Below are positions 45,531 to 57,690 of a DNA stretch of 64,000 nt, in pieces. Position 1 is the first letter of the stretch, and each line of letters begins with the position of its first letter. The notes below the pieces were generated by a model. That model made no database searches, was not told the origin of the DNA, and saw nothing but the letters and a program-made list of their open reading frames with translations. The DNA is from Forficula auricularia. Its lineage: Eukaryota > Arthropoda > Insecta > Dermaptera > Forficulidae. Position numbers and translations under genes: made by a program. The DNA is taken from the NCBI GenBank assembly GCA_024734495.1, contig JALMQS010000882.1:62001-126000 (forward strand), written 5' to 3'.

Positions 45531-46361
45531 TAGTACCGTCTATTGAAGGAGACAATAAAAGAGTGTGTCTTCTGCTGGAATTATAAATTTTATTTATTTA
45601 TAACGAGACTATAGTTTCGAGGGCTTTGCCCTCTTCATCAGTATATTACAATGGATTCACAGGAATTAATTTATGAATGAAAGATTAACATCTTTCATGT
45701 GGTTAGGTTAAGAAATTATACAGGGTGCGCAAGTCAAGAATTGAAATTTATACTTGTTTTATTATTTTGGCTGTAGGTGGCGTTCGCGAAGTTTATTTTA
45801 GCGGCTATTTTTAAAATAAAGCTTTCGGGAATTTTTATTTTCCGATTTAAGATTTTTTTGGTGAATTATTGTATGATTTTAAAATTTCTAGCGATTCAAA
45901 AATACTAATTTTTAAGGATCTAATTCTGATCTAATTAATTTAATATTTGATTCATCTGGAAAACAATGTATTAGATCCCTTAAAAATTAGTATTTTCGAA
46001 TCGTTGGAAATTTTAAAATCATACAATAATTCACCAAAAAATTCTTAAATCGGAAAATAGAAATTCCCGAAAGCTTTATTTTAAAAATAGCCGCTAAAAT
46101 ATAAACTTCACGAACGCCACCTACAGCTAAAATAATAAAACAAGTAGAAATTTCAATTCTTAACTTGCCCACACTGTATATTTTCTTAACCTAACCACAT
46201 GAAAGATGTTAAGCATTCTCTTCATCAGTCTATTACAATGGATTCACAGGAATTAATTTATGAATTATAATTCCAGCAGAAGACACACTCTTTTATTGTA
46301 TCCTTCAATATATAAAAATTCTGCTACTCTCTGCAAAAACTTTCAATTTAGTACCGTCTAT
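45531..46361. mobile_element. Compound hairpin insertion with 13-bp target duplication
   Basis: tagtaccgtctat at 45531-45543 and 46349-46361. Inverted outer arms: aaaagagtgtgtcttctgct / agcagaagacacactctttt. A minus-strand hammerhead-like core at 45614-45641 has a perfect stem (gagggc, aaa, gccctc). The right-hand partner near 46220 is degenerate. The centre carries another inverted-repeat element (45720-46185). Lies in intron 11. Confidence 0.85.
45720..46185. mobile_element. Long-TIR MITE nested in the hairpin element
   Basis: tacagggtgcgcaagtcaag with aattgaaattt (45719) pairs with aaatttcaattcttaacttg and cccacactgta (46148-46178). Arms about 215 bp (for example ggcgttcgcgaagtttatt / aaacttcacgaacgcc), flanked by TA as for Tc1/mariner-type elements. 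Confidence 0.8.
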
Positions 46362-46574
46362 GATAGTTGTACAGGGAATGGCCAGTCTGGCTGGCCTAAG
46401 CAGGTGGACCAGGAACTGCGCATGGTGGGACTGCGGTAAAAAATACTTTTGACCCACAATGAAATTATAAAAATTATAATTTATAGTCAATTATAAACAT
46501 AATATATTCACTCCAGACCATTTGAGTGGTGGAACGTGGAACCAGACCACCCTAAAGTGTATTTTTACAACATG

Positions 46575-46665
46575 AAAAAATAGCATCATTTTATTTATAA
46601 CGAGACTATAGTTTCGAGGGCTTTGCCCTTTTCATCAGTCTATTACAATGGATTCACAGGAAATA
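46575..46665 (-). repeat. Hammerhead-like motif, single copy near exon 12
   Basis: tttataacgagactatagtt, tcgagggctttgcccttttc, atcagtctattacaatggat matches the left half of the 45531 element. On the minus strand it reads CTGATGA, a stem with a gggc/gccc core, GAAAC. Confidence 0.7.
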
Positions 46666-46747
46666 ATGAATTCCATTCAATTGAAATATAAGAAATTAAA
46701 ACGTCGTTGTTACTTCATACATACATAATTCCTTCTTTTTTTTTCAG

Positions 46748-46818
46748 ATGAACGAACCGATTTATGGGGACGAGAATGAAAACTTTGCCGATTACATGGT
46801 CTCTGGATTATTAATTTC
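46748..46818 (+). CDS. ABC transporter exon 12 (into TM2)
   Basis: After a T-rich tract and cag: MNEPIYGDENENFADYMVSG, then LLIS with the last codon split. NFADYMVSGLL is the conserved entry into TM2 of ABCH transporters. 71 nt, phase 0 in and phase 2 out. Confidence 0.9.
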
Positions 46819-46895
46819 GTAAGGCTTGAAATTTTTCACGTATCGGTTTTTTTTTACTTTTCTATTATTAATGTATTATGTAATTTTATGTTTAG

Positions 46896-46984
46896 GATGA
46901 TTTTCTTTCTACAAGCGTCGCTCACCTCGACAATTATGCTTGAAGAGAGCAAAGGGGGTATGTGGGACAGAGTCCTCATCGCAG
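46896..46984 (+). CDS. ABC transporter exon 13 (TM2 and coupling region)
   Basis: After tatgtttag: MIFFLQASLTSTIMLEESKG, then GMWDRVLIAG. Completes TM2. The EESKGGMWDR segment is the intracellular coupling helix, conserved as E-[RK]-x-G-x-x-[ED]-R in ABCG-type proteins. Phase 2 in, phase 1 out. Confidence 0.92.
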
Positions 46985-47390
46985 GTATTTATTTATTTAT
47001 TTGATAATAATAATAATTAATTATATTCTTTGTTCTCTAAACCACTCTCGTCAAGTGGCAATCCAAACGAGAGATGCCTCATTAATTATCATCTCGCTAT
47101 AGAAATTTCGGGCTTCTTTTCAATTACGAAGCAATAAATAAATTCACTCACACGCCCACGCACAATAAAAAAAAATCAAACAAAGATTGCAGAAATATTG
47201 AATGGAAACTTTTGTTGATTTTATTTGTATACCTATATCTTGAAACAATAATTGACGGGTTTTGTTTTCAATGCGGTCGGAAATTAATTTTATTTTTTTA
47301 TAACCCACCCACGCCACGAAGACCCCCTAAAAAAAAAAGACTGATTTTAACTGGTGAAATTGAATAAAAAGTGAAATTAACGTAGTTAAG
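46985..47390. other. Start of intron 13
   Basis: AT-rich, no structure recognised beyond simple A- and T-tracts. Confidence 0.45.
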
Positions 47391-47392
47391 AT

Positions 47393-49457
47393 GAATTTAT
47401 ACCTTTATAATAAAAATGAATTTCTTTTTCTTTGTAAGCGCAGATCTCTCAAATGCCTGGACCGATTTGGCTAATTTTTTTTTAAATGTTCGTAATAGTC
47501 CATTTCAGGTTAATACGTAAAAAAAAATTTGGAAAAGTTGCCCGGAAAATTGGAAAATTCACGAAAAACTAAAACAAAATCTGTATAGCCAACATAGTTT
47601 GCCAAACAATAAAAGAACTAAACTAGCAAACTAAAGATTTGTTGGCGGCACTGTTTGTCAGATTTTTGAGTGTCATTCATTCTTAATAGCGTAGATAATA
47701 GTGTTCTAACCACATTATCGTTGAAGAAGAATTTAATAATGCAACAAAGATTTAAAAAAACTATCTATTTTTTAAAGTACATTTAAAAATAAAAATTAAA
47801 AAAATAAACTGCAACGGATCGTTGCTAAACTTAGTATCTTATTCTAAAATAAAGTACCTACTTTATAATATAATTTTACAAAAAACTATATATGACCTTT
47901 TTTGTGGTCCTCAAGGTACTTAATTACAATGAATTTTAAATCCCACAAAAATTAATTTGACAATTTAATTGATGAACTCAAAATTTTTTATTTAATTAAA
48001 TAAACTGCAACGGATCGTTGCTAAACTTTATCCAAATTCATTTGAATAATTAATATGTTTATTCCTTTATTATTAATCAGATATCACTTGCTATTTGCAG
48101 TTCATGTTGACTTTATTTCAAAAATAATGATCGATTCTCATTTATCAGTCGAGGAATAACCATATCTACATTAGATTTTTGACCCTTCGATTATTATTGG
48201 TAACCATTGCTGAAGACACGGAGGAATCGACTTAAAATCAAAAATAACGATCGATTGTTATCTAATACTAGAAGAATAACCTTATTGCATTCCATTTTTG
48301 ATGTTTTGACTATTAATGGCAAGCTCTACTGAAAACATGGAAGAATCGACTTAAAATCAATGAGACTAAATTCTTTTATGATAAACAACTCAAGCTTGAG
48401 AATAAGAGAATTTTTTATAAATAGAGATTTTTAAATATTTGTTTCATCTTATTTGTTATGAGTGTATATTACACTTAAATAGAATCTCTAATTATATCTA
48501 TTTAAGACTTTATAATAAAACAATTATATTTATTGTCTGTGTAGCGGCCCGCTCTCGCTCATGGCGACGAGCCTTGAGACACGGCCGCTAGATGACTCAG
48601 TCGGATCGTTGAGTCGCTTTTGCATGAGTGAAATATATTCACCCATGCTATAATTAAAGCGACTCGATTCGACTGGAGTAGCGAATGGGATTCGAACATT
48701 CGAATCTGGGGGGGGGGGGCACCGCCATCCAGCAGCCCCTCCCTGCACACACCCTATATGAGCACGCAACCTACAACTCTGCACTCAACAGATTGTTAGG
48801 ACCCCATCGACTTGATGGGGGCGCGGCATCAAAGCGCCACACAGCACTCACCTCAAGAGAGCCCTAACAATACTGGTGACCCCGACGTGATTGCAAAGCA
48901 AGCAGCCTCTTGACCCACCAGCTAGGTGGATAGAGCCTTGCCCGACTGACTTAGTCGGTAATCGGAAACACAAAGGGTGTGGCGTAGCGGCCCGCTCTCG
49001 CTCATAGCGACGAGCCTTGAGACACGGCCGCTAGATGACTCAGTCGGATCGTTGAGTCGCTTTTGCATGAGTGAAATATATTGACCCGTGCTATAATTAA
49101 AGCGACTCGATTCGACTGGAGTAGCGAATGGGATTCGAACATTCGAATCTGGGGGGGGGGGGGCCACCGCCATCTAGCAGCCCCTCCCCTGCACACACCC
49201 TATATGAACACGCAACCTACAACTCTGCATACGCAAGATTGTTAGGACCCCATCGACTTGATGGGGGGCGCGGCATCAAAGCGCCACACAGCACTCGGCA
49301 CAAGAGAGCCCTAACAATACTGCGTTCGAATCTGGGGGGGCCACCTGGTGTAGCGGCCCTAACAATAGTCTGTTACTAATAAAACATCAATAAAGCAGTC
49401 ACGTGGGGGTCCAGGGGCGAAGCCCACTGTAAAAAGGCCCGCCTTTGGCGGCAGAAG
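47393..49457 (+). mobile_element. Non-autonomous Helitron carrying TRIM elements
   Basis: The 5' part is typical of insect Helitrons (aatgaatttctttttctttg, tcaaatgcctggaccgattt, ggctaa, then gttcgtaatagtccatttca). The 3' end has gggtccaggggcgaagccca, hairpin gcccgcctttggcggc (about 49436-49451) and CTAG before T. Two TRIM units (48541-49316) are inserted near the 3' end. No ORF. Confidence 0.7.
48541..49316 (+). mobile_element. TRIM (miniature LTR) element, tandem form: internal-LTR-internal-LTR
   Basis: LTRs of 76-77 bp at 48794-48869 and 49240-49316 begin tgttagg and end ccctaaca. A primer-binding-like site tggtgaccccgacgtgat follows the first LTR at 48874. The internal section (370 bp) is non-coding and carries a hairpin tagcggcc ... 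ggccgcta. A second, partial internal copy (48541-48793) lies upstream, so the arrangement is a partial tandem sharing one LTR, as expected after LTR-LTR recombination. Short ORFs on either strand are shadows. Confidence 0.82.
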
Positions 49458-49785
49458 CTAGTTCTAAATAAAATTGGTATATGCATCACAAGACTTTCAC
49501 TTAAATTCTGATAAGTAGTTACCTAAGCATAGAGATTTTGGGCCCCCATTTTTTTTTCTATTCAACCACACATTAAAAAACCAAAAACACTTGGCTGGCA
49601 GTAATAGTGGTAAAAAAAAGCACTTGAGAACCAGAAAGCGTTTTCAAAAAAATGAATAAATAATTTAATTTAAAAGTTTTTATTTTGCAGAAAGTAACAG
49701 AGTGGTTGATTCATAAAGAGAAACAAAGAGGTTGTCCTTTGCTTGATGCAAATAAACATACACACCTATATATATTAGGGTGGGT

Positions 49786-50730
49786 CAAAAAATCCATTAT
49801 TTTTTTTTTTACAAGTGACACGGAAAAATGGGTTGCTAGACACCTTTAAAAAAATTCTTTCTAAATATGAGGTCTTAATTTTAATAAGAAGATCCTCCGC
49901 ATCGCAGTTTTTTTTCTCAGACCAATAGAAAAAAATTCATAGCTCATCATTAATTGATTGTACAGAAAAATGTTTTTGAAGAATTTCGTAGGAAATTTAA
50001 TGCTCTACAAAAAAGGTATCTTATATTTTTTCGGTAAACCTCACCATTTGAAAGATATTGAAGATTTAATTTTGATTATTTTAAGACAAATTTCATTTTT
50101 GATTGTGAATTTCTAACTCAACAATAAATGGCTATTGTAAAATTCGCAATACAAATTTTAATAGGAAATTAACTGCTCTATAAAAAGGGTGTCTTATGTT
50201 TTGGCGACTAAATTAAGCGTTTAAAAGATATTCCTCATCAAACTTCAGTACACATGAAAGTTTGATGAGGAATATCTTTGAACGCTAATTTAATCGCCAA
50301 AACATAAGACACCCTTTTTATAGAGCAGTTAATTTCTATAACAATTTGCATTGCAAATTTTATTACAGCCATTTATTGTTGAGTTATGAAATTAAATTCA
50401 TAAACAAAAATGAAATTTGTCTTAAAATAATCAAAATTAAATCTTCAATATCTTTCAAATGGTGAGGTTTACGGAAAAATATAAGATACCTTTTTTGTAG
50501 AGCATTAAATTTCCTACGAAATTCTTCAAAAACATTTTTCTGTACAATCAATTAATGATGAGCTATGAATTTTTTTCTATTGGACTGAGAAAAATATAAA
50601 AACTGCGATGCTGGAGGATCTTCTTATTAAAATTAAGACCTCATATTTAGAAATAATTTTTTTAAAGGTGTCTAGCAACCCATTTTTCCGTGTCACTTGT
50701 AAAAAAATGCATTTTTTTGACCCACCTAAT
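49786..50730. mobile_element. Large palindromic element, arms about 460 bp
   Basis: gggtgggtcaaaaaatccat at the left end pairs with gcatttttttgacccaccta at the right; ggaaaaatgggttgctagac / gtctagcaacccatttttcc also pair, and the centre is at about 50255 (atcaaacttcagtacacatg, aaagtttgat). Nearly the whole element is self-complementary. Confidence 0.88.
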
Positions 50731-51767
50731 AAATATGTATATATATATATATTCTTTATTTGTTTGAAACTATAGTTTCAATCATTTGGCTCTCATCGTC
50801 AGTCTTTTTTAATTATAAATATAATTGTTCATGGGGTCAGTATAGCGTGGAAATTGAAAATTGTTTGCTTTTACTTGACGGAAAGCCAGTTAGAATTAAA
50901 AAATTATTTTTCCTAGGCTTTCCGTCAAGTAAGGGAAATAAAGACAAAATTTTTTAAAATATTATAAATTCGATTGTTTTAAGGCTTGTATTTTAAACAA
51001 ACTTTTGGTGGTTGTTTTTATCAAAAAACTATAGGTATTTATTTAATAAAATAAAACAATCAATAAATTGTTTTAATATATTTTAACAATATCAATATTT
51101 GTATTATTAATACATTGTTATAATAATAAATTTTCTCAATTATTTAGAAATTCGATATTTTAATTAAATATATTTTCTTAAATGAATATTACTTAATTAA
51201 TGTTATACAGTGGTATTAGATTTCAATAATTAAACACATAATTAAAATTAATATTATTTCACTGTTGGTGTTAATTTACACCGCTTTAGCTGTTAATAAT
51301 TGGTTTAATTAAGAAAAAAACTATTAAATAAATGTTAATTTATAGACCCAAACAATCCTTATCTGGGATTTTTATCGAAATCCGTAGAGCCGTTTTCGAG
51401 AAACCGATTCTATATAAATATATACGTATATGTTTAATTTACACCGCTTTAGCTCTTAATAATTACTTTAATTAAGAATAAACTATTAAATAAATGTTAC
51501 TCGAAGATTAAACTCTGAGGAATCGATTTATAAACCCAAAAAACCCTTATCCGGGATTTTTATAGAAAACGGTTGAAACGTTTTCGAGAAACCAATTCTA
51601 AATAAATATATATATCTATATACAAATATTGCTCATTTATTTAATTAGATAATATATAAAATAAAATAATAAATAAACAATTTATTTATTAATGAATTTT
51701 AAATTTCTTTTTATTTAAGTCACACCATCTATTGGTTAATTGTTTATTATTATATGGTATTTTTCAG
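50731..51767. other. End of intron 13
   Basis: Has a minus-strand hammerhead-like motif (about 50771-50802), an inverted pair gacggaaagccagttagaa / ttttcctaggctttccgtc (50877-50928), and two tandem copies of about 155-195 bp (51275-51430, 51425-51620) with tttacaccgctttagct and agccgttttcgagaaacc. No gene. Confidence 0.5.
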
Positions 51768-51944
51768 GTATCAGTCCGACTCAGGTCATTCTCATGCATA
51801 TCTTAACACAAACAGTAGTTTTATTAATTCAAACTGCTGAAGTTTTAACTGTAACTTTTGGAATATTCGGCGTTGAGAATCGAGGAAGTTATATACTATT
51901 GGTCCTACATTGCCTAGGCCAAGGCTTGTGCGGAACTACATTCG
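51768..51944 (+). CDS. ABC transporter exon 14 (TM3-TM4)
   Basis: After atttttcag: ISPTQVILMHILTQTVVLLI, QTAEVLTVTFGIFGVENRGS, YILLVLHCLGQGLCGTTFG. Two hydrophobic spans are separated by a short polar turn (GVENRGS). Phase 1 at both ends; donor gtgatt. Confidence 0.92.
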
Positions 51945-52298
51945 GTGATTATTTATCATAATTTTTATATTTTTTACTTTAAAATGATTTTAGATTTACT
52001 TAAGGTTATTCAGATTATCTATACCGGGTGAGTGTTTTTTATTTTGAGACAGTCTTATAACTCAAAAACAGTCCATTGTATGAAAACAAGTTTCAAATAA
52101 AAGTTTATTTATATGGAGGGGGAAACTAAACTACGCAATTGTTTGTCGCTCTAGAACAAGCTTTCAAGGGTATTTTAAGGTCAAGTTCTGTTTTTTAAAT
52201 GAAAACCTATATTTTTCTTACATATTCATAATCTACAAAAAAAACTGAACAATTTTCATAAGAACTATTTTGTTATACGACATCAAATAAACAAAATT

Positions 52299-52527
52299 GT
52301 AGCGGCCCGCTCTCGCTCATGGCGACGAGCCTTGAGACACGGCCGCTAGATGACTCAGTCGGATCGTTGAGTCGCTTTTGCATGAGTGAAATATATTCAC
52401 CCATGCTATAATTAAAGCGACTCGATTCGACTGGAGAAGCGAATTGGATTCGAACATTCGAATCTGGAGGGGCCACCGCCATCCAGCAGCCCCTCCCCTG
52501 CACACACCCTATATGAACACGCAACCC
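52299..52527 (+). mobile_element. TRIM internal fragment
   Basis: gtagcggcccgctctcgctc through gcacacaccctatatgaaca matches the internal part of the TRIM at 48541. It begins at the same base as that partial copy and lacks both LTRs. Confidence 0.8.
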
Positions 52528-53335
52528 ATAGATAAAAGATATATATAGATGGGCAACTCCCCCCTATATTTTGGCACACTGTTTACAGCACCACAGTGAC
52601 CTGGAATTTCAACTAAAATAGCGAGCGGGAAATATATATATATATATTATTACATATTGGAATTTGAAAGATAATTAAAATCTAAATAACCGGCAAGAAA
52701 AAAGTGGTGTTATGTGTTATTTTTTTTTATCAAAATAGCTTCAATCTTTTTTTGAGAAAAAAAAATATAAACAAAAGCACTACTTTTTACTGCACGGTTT
52801 AAATTTTTTTCTTAATTTTAAAATAGGAATAAAATTAGGTAAAAAATAAATAAAAAAAAAAATTATTTTTTAAAATTTTTTTATTGTTAAATTTTATGAA
52901 TTTACCATCGGTTCGGAAATACCTCTGAGGAGAAGGTTCCGACAAGAAACTCAACAAAGGACATATGATACAATATTATACACTTCCAAATAAACATATA
53001 AACAAAATAAACTCAAATCTTTTATAAAAAAACAATTCAAACATATCGCGGGAATTTCTCTCTTTGTCAATGGAATTTAATTTGATTAAAAAAAAAGTAG
53101 TATTACATATCCCTCAGATAAAACAACTTTTATTTTATTTTTTTATTTTTTAAAATCAAATTAAATTACTTTCTAGCTAAATGGGCATCTATGTTCCCGA
53201 GGCCAATAAAAGAAAAAAAAAAAAATTACATTGACAAAGGGAAAAATATAACATAATAATAATAACCTATAAACATAAACACAAATATACATCATCTTAA
53301 CAAAAATCCCATCGATATTTTATATTCACAAAATG
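52528..53335. other. AT-rich part of intron 14
   Basis: A minus-strand hammerhead-like motif of the 39695 type lies at about 53045-53090 (gcgggaatttctctctttgt). 53175-53230 is the inverted match to 770-825. No gene. Confidence 0.45.
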
Positions 53336-53341
53336 AAAACT

Positions 53342-53447
53342 ATCCCAGGTAACCACAATATCCTAAGAATATTCTAAGGATATTCTAAGGACATTTAAAT
53401 CTTCTTAGAATATTCTGAGGATATTGTGTGTTACCTGGGATTATACA
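53342..53447. mobile_element. Short palindromic MITE
   Basis: tcccaggtaaccacaatatc at 53343 pairs with gatattgtgtgttacctggga at 53423-53443; the interior has repeated aagaatattctaaggatatt. About 105 bp. Confidence 0.8.
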
Positions 53448-53749
53448 CATCTAAACAAATATATAAACTTTTTGACATGAGCATAATTATTAATATTAAT
53501 TATTAATAACTAAAACATGTGATTTGAAAACTTTAATTTTTACAATGAGATCTTTTATCTATCTTATTAATCATGAAATTAGCCTTCCTAACGAGCAAAT
53601 CTTGCACTTCTTTAAAAATCACTTAAACTAGACCATCTGTTGGTCCAGGCGAGAAGCAAAAAAATTTTTTAACGAAACTAGCGCTCCTGTTCGTATGGGA
53701 TCATACTATATCATCGTTCCAAAAAAGAACAAAGGAGTTAGCAGCCCCT

Positions 53750-53857
53750 GACACAACCTACAACTCTGCGTACGCAAGATTGTTAGGACCCCATCGACTT
53801 GATGGGGGGCGCGGCATCAAAGGGCCACACAGCACTCGGCACAAGAGAGCCCTAACA
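53750..53857 (+). mobile_element. TRIM solo LTR with a scrap of internal sequence
   Basis: LTR 53781-53857 (tgttaggaccccatcgactt ... ccctaaca, 77 bp), preceded by acaacctacaactctgcgta from the internal region. The primer-binding site does not follow. Confidence 0.82.
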
Positions 53858-54899
53858 ACAAAAATATTAAATCAATTATTAGATCTCAAAAAAATCCTAA
53901 TAATTATTTTTAACAATCATTCAACTTAATTATCAAATAATAATGATTAAATAATTAATTATTAAATAAATAATTATTAAATCGAAAAGTCATAACAATG
54001 AAAATAAGTGATTTTAATGATATTAAAACTTAATTATACACAGATTTAAGAGATTAGTTTCTACTTAATTGAACTACTTAAATTTTTTCAGTTTAAAAAA
54101 GTTTCTTTCTCGTGTTAATCCAGTAGGTAGTTATACTATATTGTATTACCATAATAAAAATGGATCATTTTTTGTTGAATGACAGAATTAAAAAATTTTA
54201 ATTAAAATAAACGTTTTTTATAAATTGTTGCTATATATATGTATGTGTGTGATTGTAATGAATTGTGTGATGTGTCCATATTGAAGATTTAAGAATGAAT
54301 GTCTCATGTGAAACGACAAATTCCGGTTCTTGAACGAGATGTATGTATGATTTCAAATTATTGTAAAATAAAAAAATAAAATAAATTTTGTATTATATAA
54401 TTCTCTATAAAAGAAAAAATTGTAAATAAATGTTTCATTTCAATTTTTAGAACTACTGAGGATGGTCGACCAGTGGTGACTGAAACTGTATAGTTATCAA
54501 TTAAATAATTCTCAATAGTTATTAAAATTATTGTTTTATTATATTTGTGACAAAACCAACCCTTCAATTTAATGAAAAATTTAAATCAAGTCACTTAAGT
54601 TCTGGAAGAGAATTAAAATAGTCATCATTTATGGTGAATATGAAAGAAGTGTTATGGGGCTGCCATTGAAATGAATACCGAGCGTTTTCCTGATAGGAAT
54701 ACACCCTCATAAGCTTCATTTTATCGTTTTGTACATCTGTTAAAAAAAAACACGAAGAAACTTAAAAGGCCAAAATAACGAAATTGGAACTGGAATTTAT
54801 CCAGAAGACACTCTGGAATGCCTCAGAACAATGTCGCAAAATTATTAAATTATTAATTATTATTAAATTATTTATTTAATAATTATTATTTGATGATTA
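53858..54899. other. AT-rich part of intron 14
   Basis: One plus-strand hammerhead-like motif (about 54455-54488: ctgaggatggtcgaccagtg, gtgactgaaac) and (AT)-rich DNA. No gene. Confidence 0.45.
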
Positions 54900-57690
54900 A
54901 GTTGAATAATTGTTAGTGACCCAACATTGTTACAAAATCCAAAAAAAGGCGAAAATTTCAATTTTTTGGTAGTTTTTTCCTTATAACTCGAAAACTATCA
55001 AATTTTCGTAAATAACCTTCCTATTCAAAATGAAAGTTTATAAAATTTCCTACAAATTTCATTGTTTAGGTTTTTTCTGCGACCAACTGTTCCGGCTTAA
55101 GCGACCTCGGCAGCCCCCTGATCACCCAAAAACTCGCAATTTTTTCGATTTTTTCCCATTTTGACCATGAAAGAGCACGTTTGTGATAAAGACCACTCTA
55201 TACATTTTTAAACTAGATTAAATTTACTACAATTTAAACAAAGATTTATCTTGATTGGATAAATCGTAATCCGTGCCGCAATGAGGTTGAATTTTTGAAA
55301 AACCTCAATTTTTTGCAATTTATTTCATAAAATAAAAATAACTAATCCTAGAAACTTGATTCCTATCTCATTCTCTAGGAAATTCTGTTGACTTGAACGT
55401 TTACTTGGACCAATTTTTTAATAAAAGTCTTAGGTTTGTAGATATCTAGCATTTTCCATGATAGGATATGATATTAATCCTCAAAAGTGTCATTTGAAAA
55501 TGCTCGATATCTATGAAACTAAGACTTTTATCAAAAATTGGTTCAAGTAAACGTTCAAGTAAATATTTTGTAAATAACTGTCATTTAGTAAATTAAAGAG
55601 GAAAAGATTTCGATTTGATTAAAACAAAGAAATGCAAAATTGGTTAAGTAGTTCGATTTATAATGAGGATCCAAAAAACCGGGATCACTTTTGTAGTATA
55701 TCCCAAAAACTCGAACCTTTTTTGATTTTTTCCAATTTGTTAGGACCCCACCAACTAGGTGGGGGGGGCGGACACGCACCACAACGCACTCAACCGAGGC
55801 CCTAACAATCTGGTGACCCCGACGTGATTGCTAAGCAAGCAGCTCTTGACCCACCAACTTGGTGGATAGAGCCCTGCCCGGCTAACTAAGTCGGTAAAGC
55901 AATCACCAAAAAAAAGGAAAGCAAGGGTGTGATGTAGCGGCTCGCTGTTGCTCTGGCTACGAGCTTTTAGACACGGCCGCTAGATGACTCAGTCAGATCG
56001 TTGCGACACTTTTGCATGACTGATAATATTTCAGTCATGTTATAAGTGAAGCAATTCGATCTCGACTGATCATAGAATCGAGGGAGGGCCATCCACCAAC
56101 TAGTAGCCCCTCACCCGCTAATTAAGCGGGTGGCGCCCAGCCCGGCTTTTTATCAGGGATGAACATCGCCCTGCACAAATCATTGTTAGGACCCCACCAA
56201 CTAGGTGGGGGAGCGGGCACGCACCACAACGCACTCAACCGAGGCCCTAACATTGTCAATGAAGGAGCACGTTTTCGACAAATACCATTCTATATATTTT
56301 TAAACTAGATTACATTTTCTACAATGTAAACAAAGTTTCATTTTAATTGAATAATGGTAATAAGGTTGAAGTTTTGAAAAAAAAATCGCAGTTTTTCCTT
56401 CACAAAATGAAAAAGACTCATTATAAAAACTTGATTCTTATTTCATTGTCTAGAAAATTTTGTTGACTTGAACGTTTATTTGGACCACTTTTTTGTTAAA
56501 ACTCTTAAATTTATAGAAATTCAGCATTTTCCATGACAGAAAATGATCCATTGTTTCAAAAAATAGCATTTTTCCTTCTTAAAATGAAAACTACTCATCG
56601 GAGAAACATGATTTTTGTCTCATTCTCTTGAAAATTTTATTTACTTGAACATTTAATTGTATCACTTTTTTGATAAAACTCTTAGATTTATAGATATCCA
56701 GAATTTTCATGACGCTTTTGAGGATTCGGATCATATTCTGTACGGAAAATGTAGGATATCTATAAATCTAAGAGTTTTATCAAAAAAGTAGCTCAATAAA
56801 CGTTCAAGTCAACAAAATTTCCTAGAGAATGAGATAGGAATCAAGTTTATAAGATCAGTGGTTTTCATTTTATAACGGAAAAACTGCGATTTTTGAAAAA
56901 ATGGATCATTTCTTGTCATGGAAAATGATAGATATCTATAAATCTAAAAGTTTTATCAAAAAGTAGCCCAAGTAAACGTTCAAGTCAATAAAATTTCCTA
57001 GAGAATGCGATAGGAATCAAGTTTATAAGATGAATGGTTTTCATTTTATAACGGAAAAAACTGCAATTTTTTGAAAAAATGGATCATTTCTTATCATGGA
57101 AAATGATAGATATCTATAAATCTAAAAGTTTTATCAAAAAAGTAGCCCAAGTAAACGTTCAAGTCAATAAAATTTCCTAGAGAATGAGATAGGAATCAAG
57201 TTTATAAGATGAATGGTTTTCATTTTATAACGGAAAAACTGCGAGTTTTTGCAAACAATTGTAGCTTTTCGAAACTTCAACCTCATTGCGGCACTGGTTA
57301 CCATTATCCAATTAAGATTAAACTTTGTTTAAATTGTAGAAAATTTAATCTAGTTTAAAAATGTATAGAGTGGTCTTTGTCGAAAACGTGCTCTTTCATG
57401 GTCAAAATGGGAAGAAATCGAGAGTTTTTGGGTGATCTGGGGGGCTGCCGAGGTCGAAAACCTGAATTTTGCTCTTGAGCCCGAACGGTTGGTCGTAGAA
57501 AAAAACCCAAATTATAAAATTTGTAGGAAATTTGATGAACTTTCATTTTGAATGGGAAGGTTATTACGAAAAGTTGATAGTTTTTGAGTTATAAGCGCAA
57601 AAACCCCAAAAATGGTAATGTTCACATTTTTTTGCATTTTCTACATTGTTGCGTCACGAAATTTTGGTTGGGGACTTGACTGGTCTGAAA
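54900..57690. mobile_element. Foldback element FB-A, large copy with TRIM insertion
   Basis: Left arm from about 54900 (ttgttacaaaatccaaaaaa, ttataactcgaaaactatca) pairs with the right end at 57560-57680 (tgatagtttttgagttataa). Between lie partly inverted and partly direct copies: a segment of about 170-180 bp (tttcattttataacggaaaa ... gataggaatcaagtttataa) is repeated about three times at 56740-57245. The TRIM at 55738-56252 interrupts the left arm. Confidence 0.78.
55738..56252 (+). mobile_element. Complete TRIM (miniature LTR) element
   Basis: 5' LTR 55738-55807 and 3' LTR 56184-56252 (about 70 bp, tgttaggaccccaccaacta ... ccctaaca) differ at only a few positions. A primer-binding-like site tggtgaccccgacgtgattg lies at 55811, three bases after the LTR. 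The interior of about 376 bp is non-coding. No clear target duplication was found. LTR termini TG..CA and the site are as in LTR retrotransposons, but gag and pol are absent, so it must be mobilised in trans. Confidence 0.85.

Noticed and set aside
48530..49379. Several 60-84-residue frames over the TRIM elements, such as Pro-rich ones
   Set aside because: They occur on both strands and in several frames of a non-coding, GC-richer repeat and have no recognisable domain.
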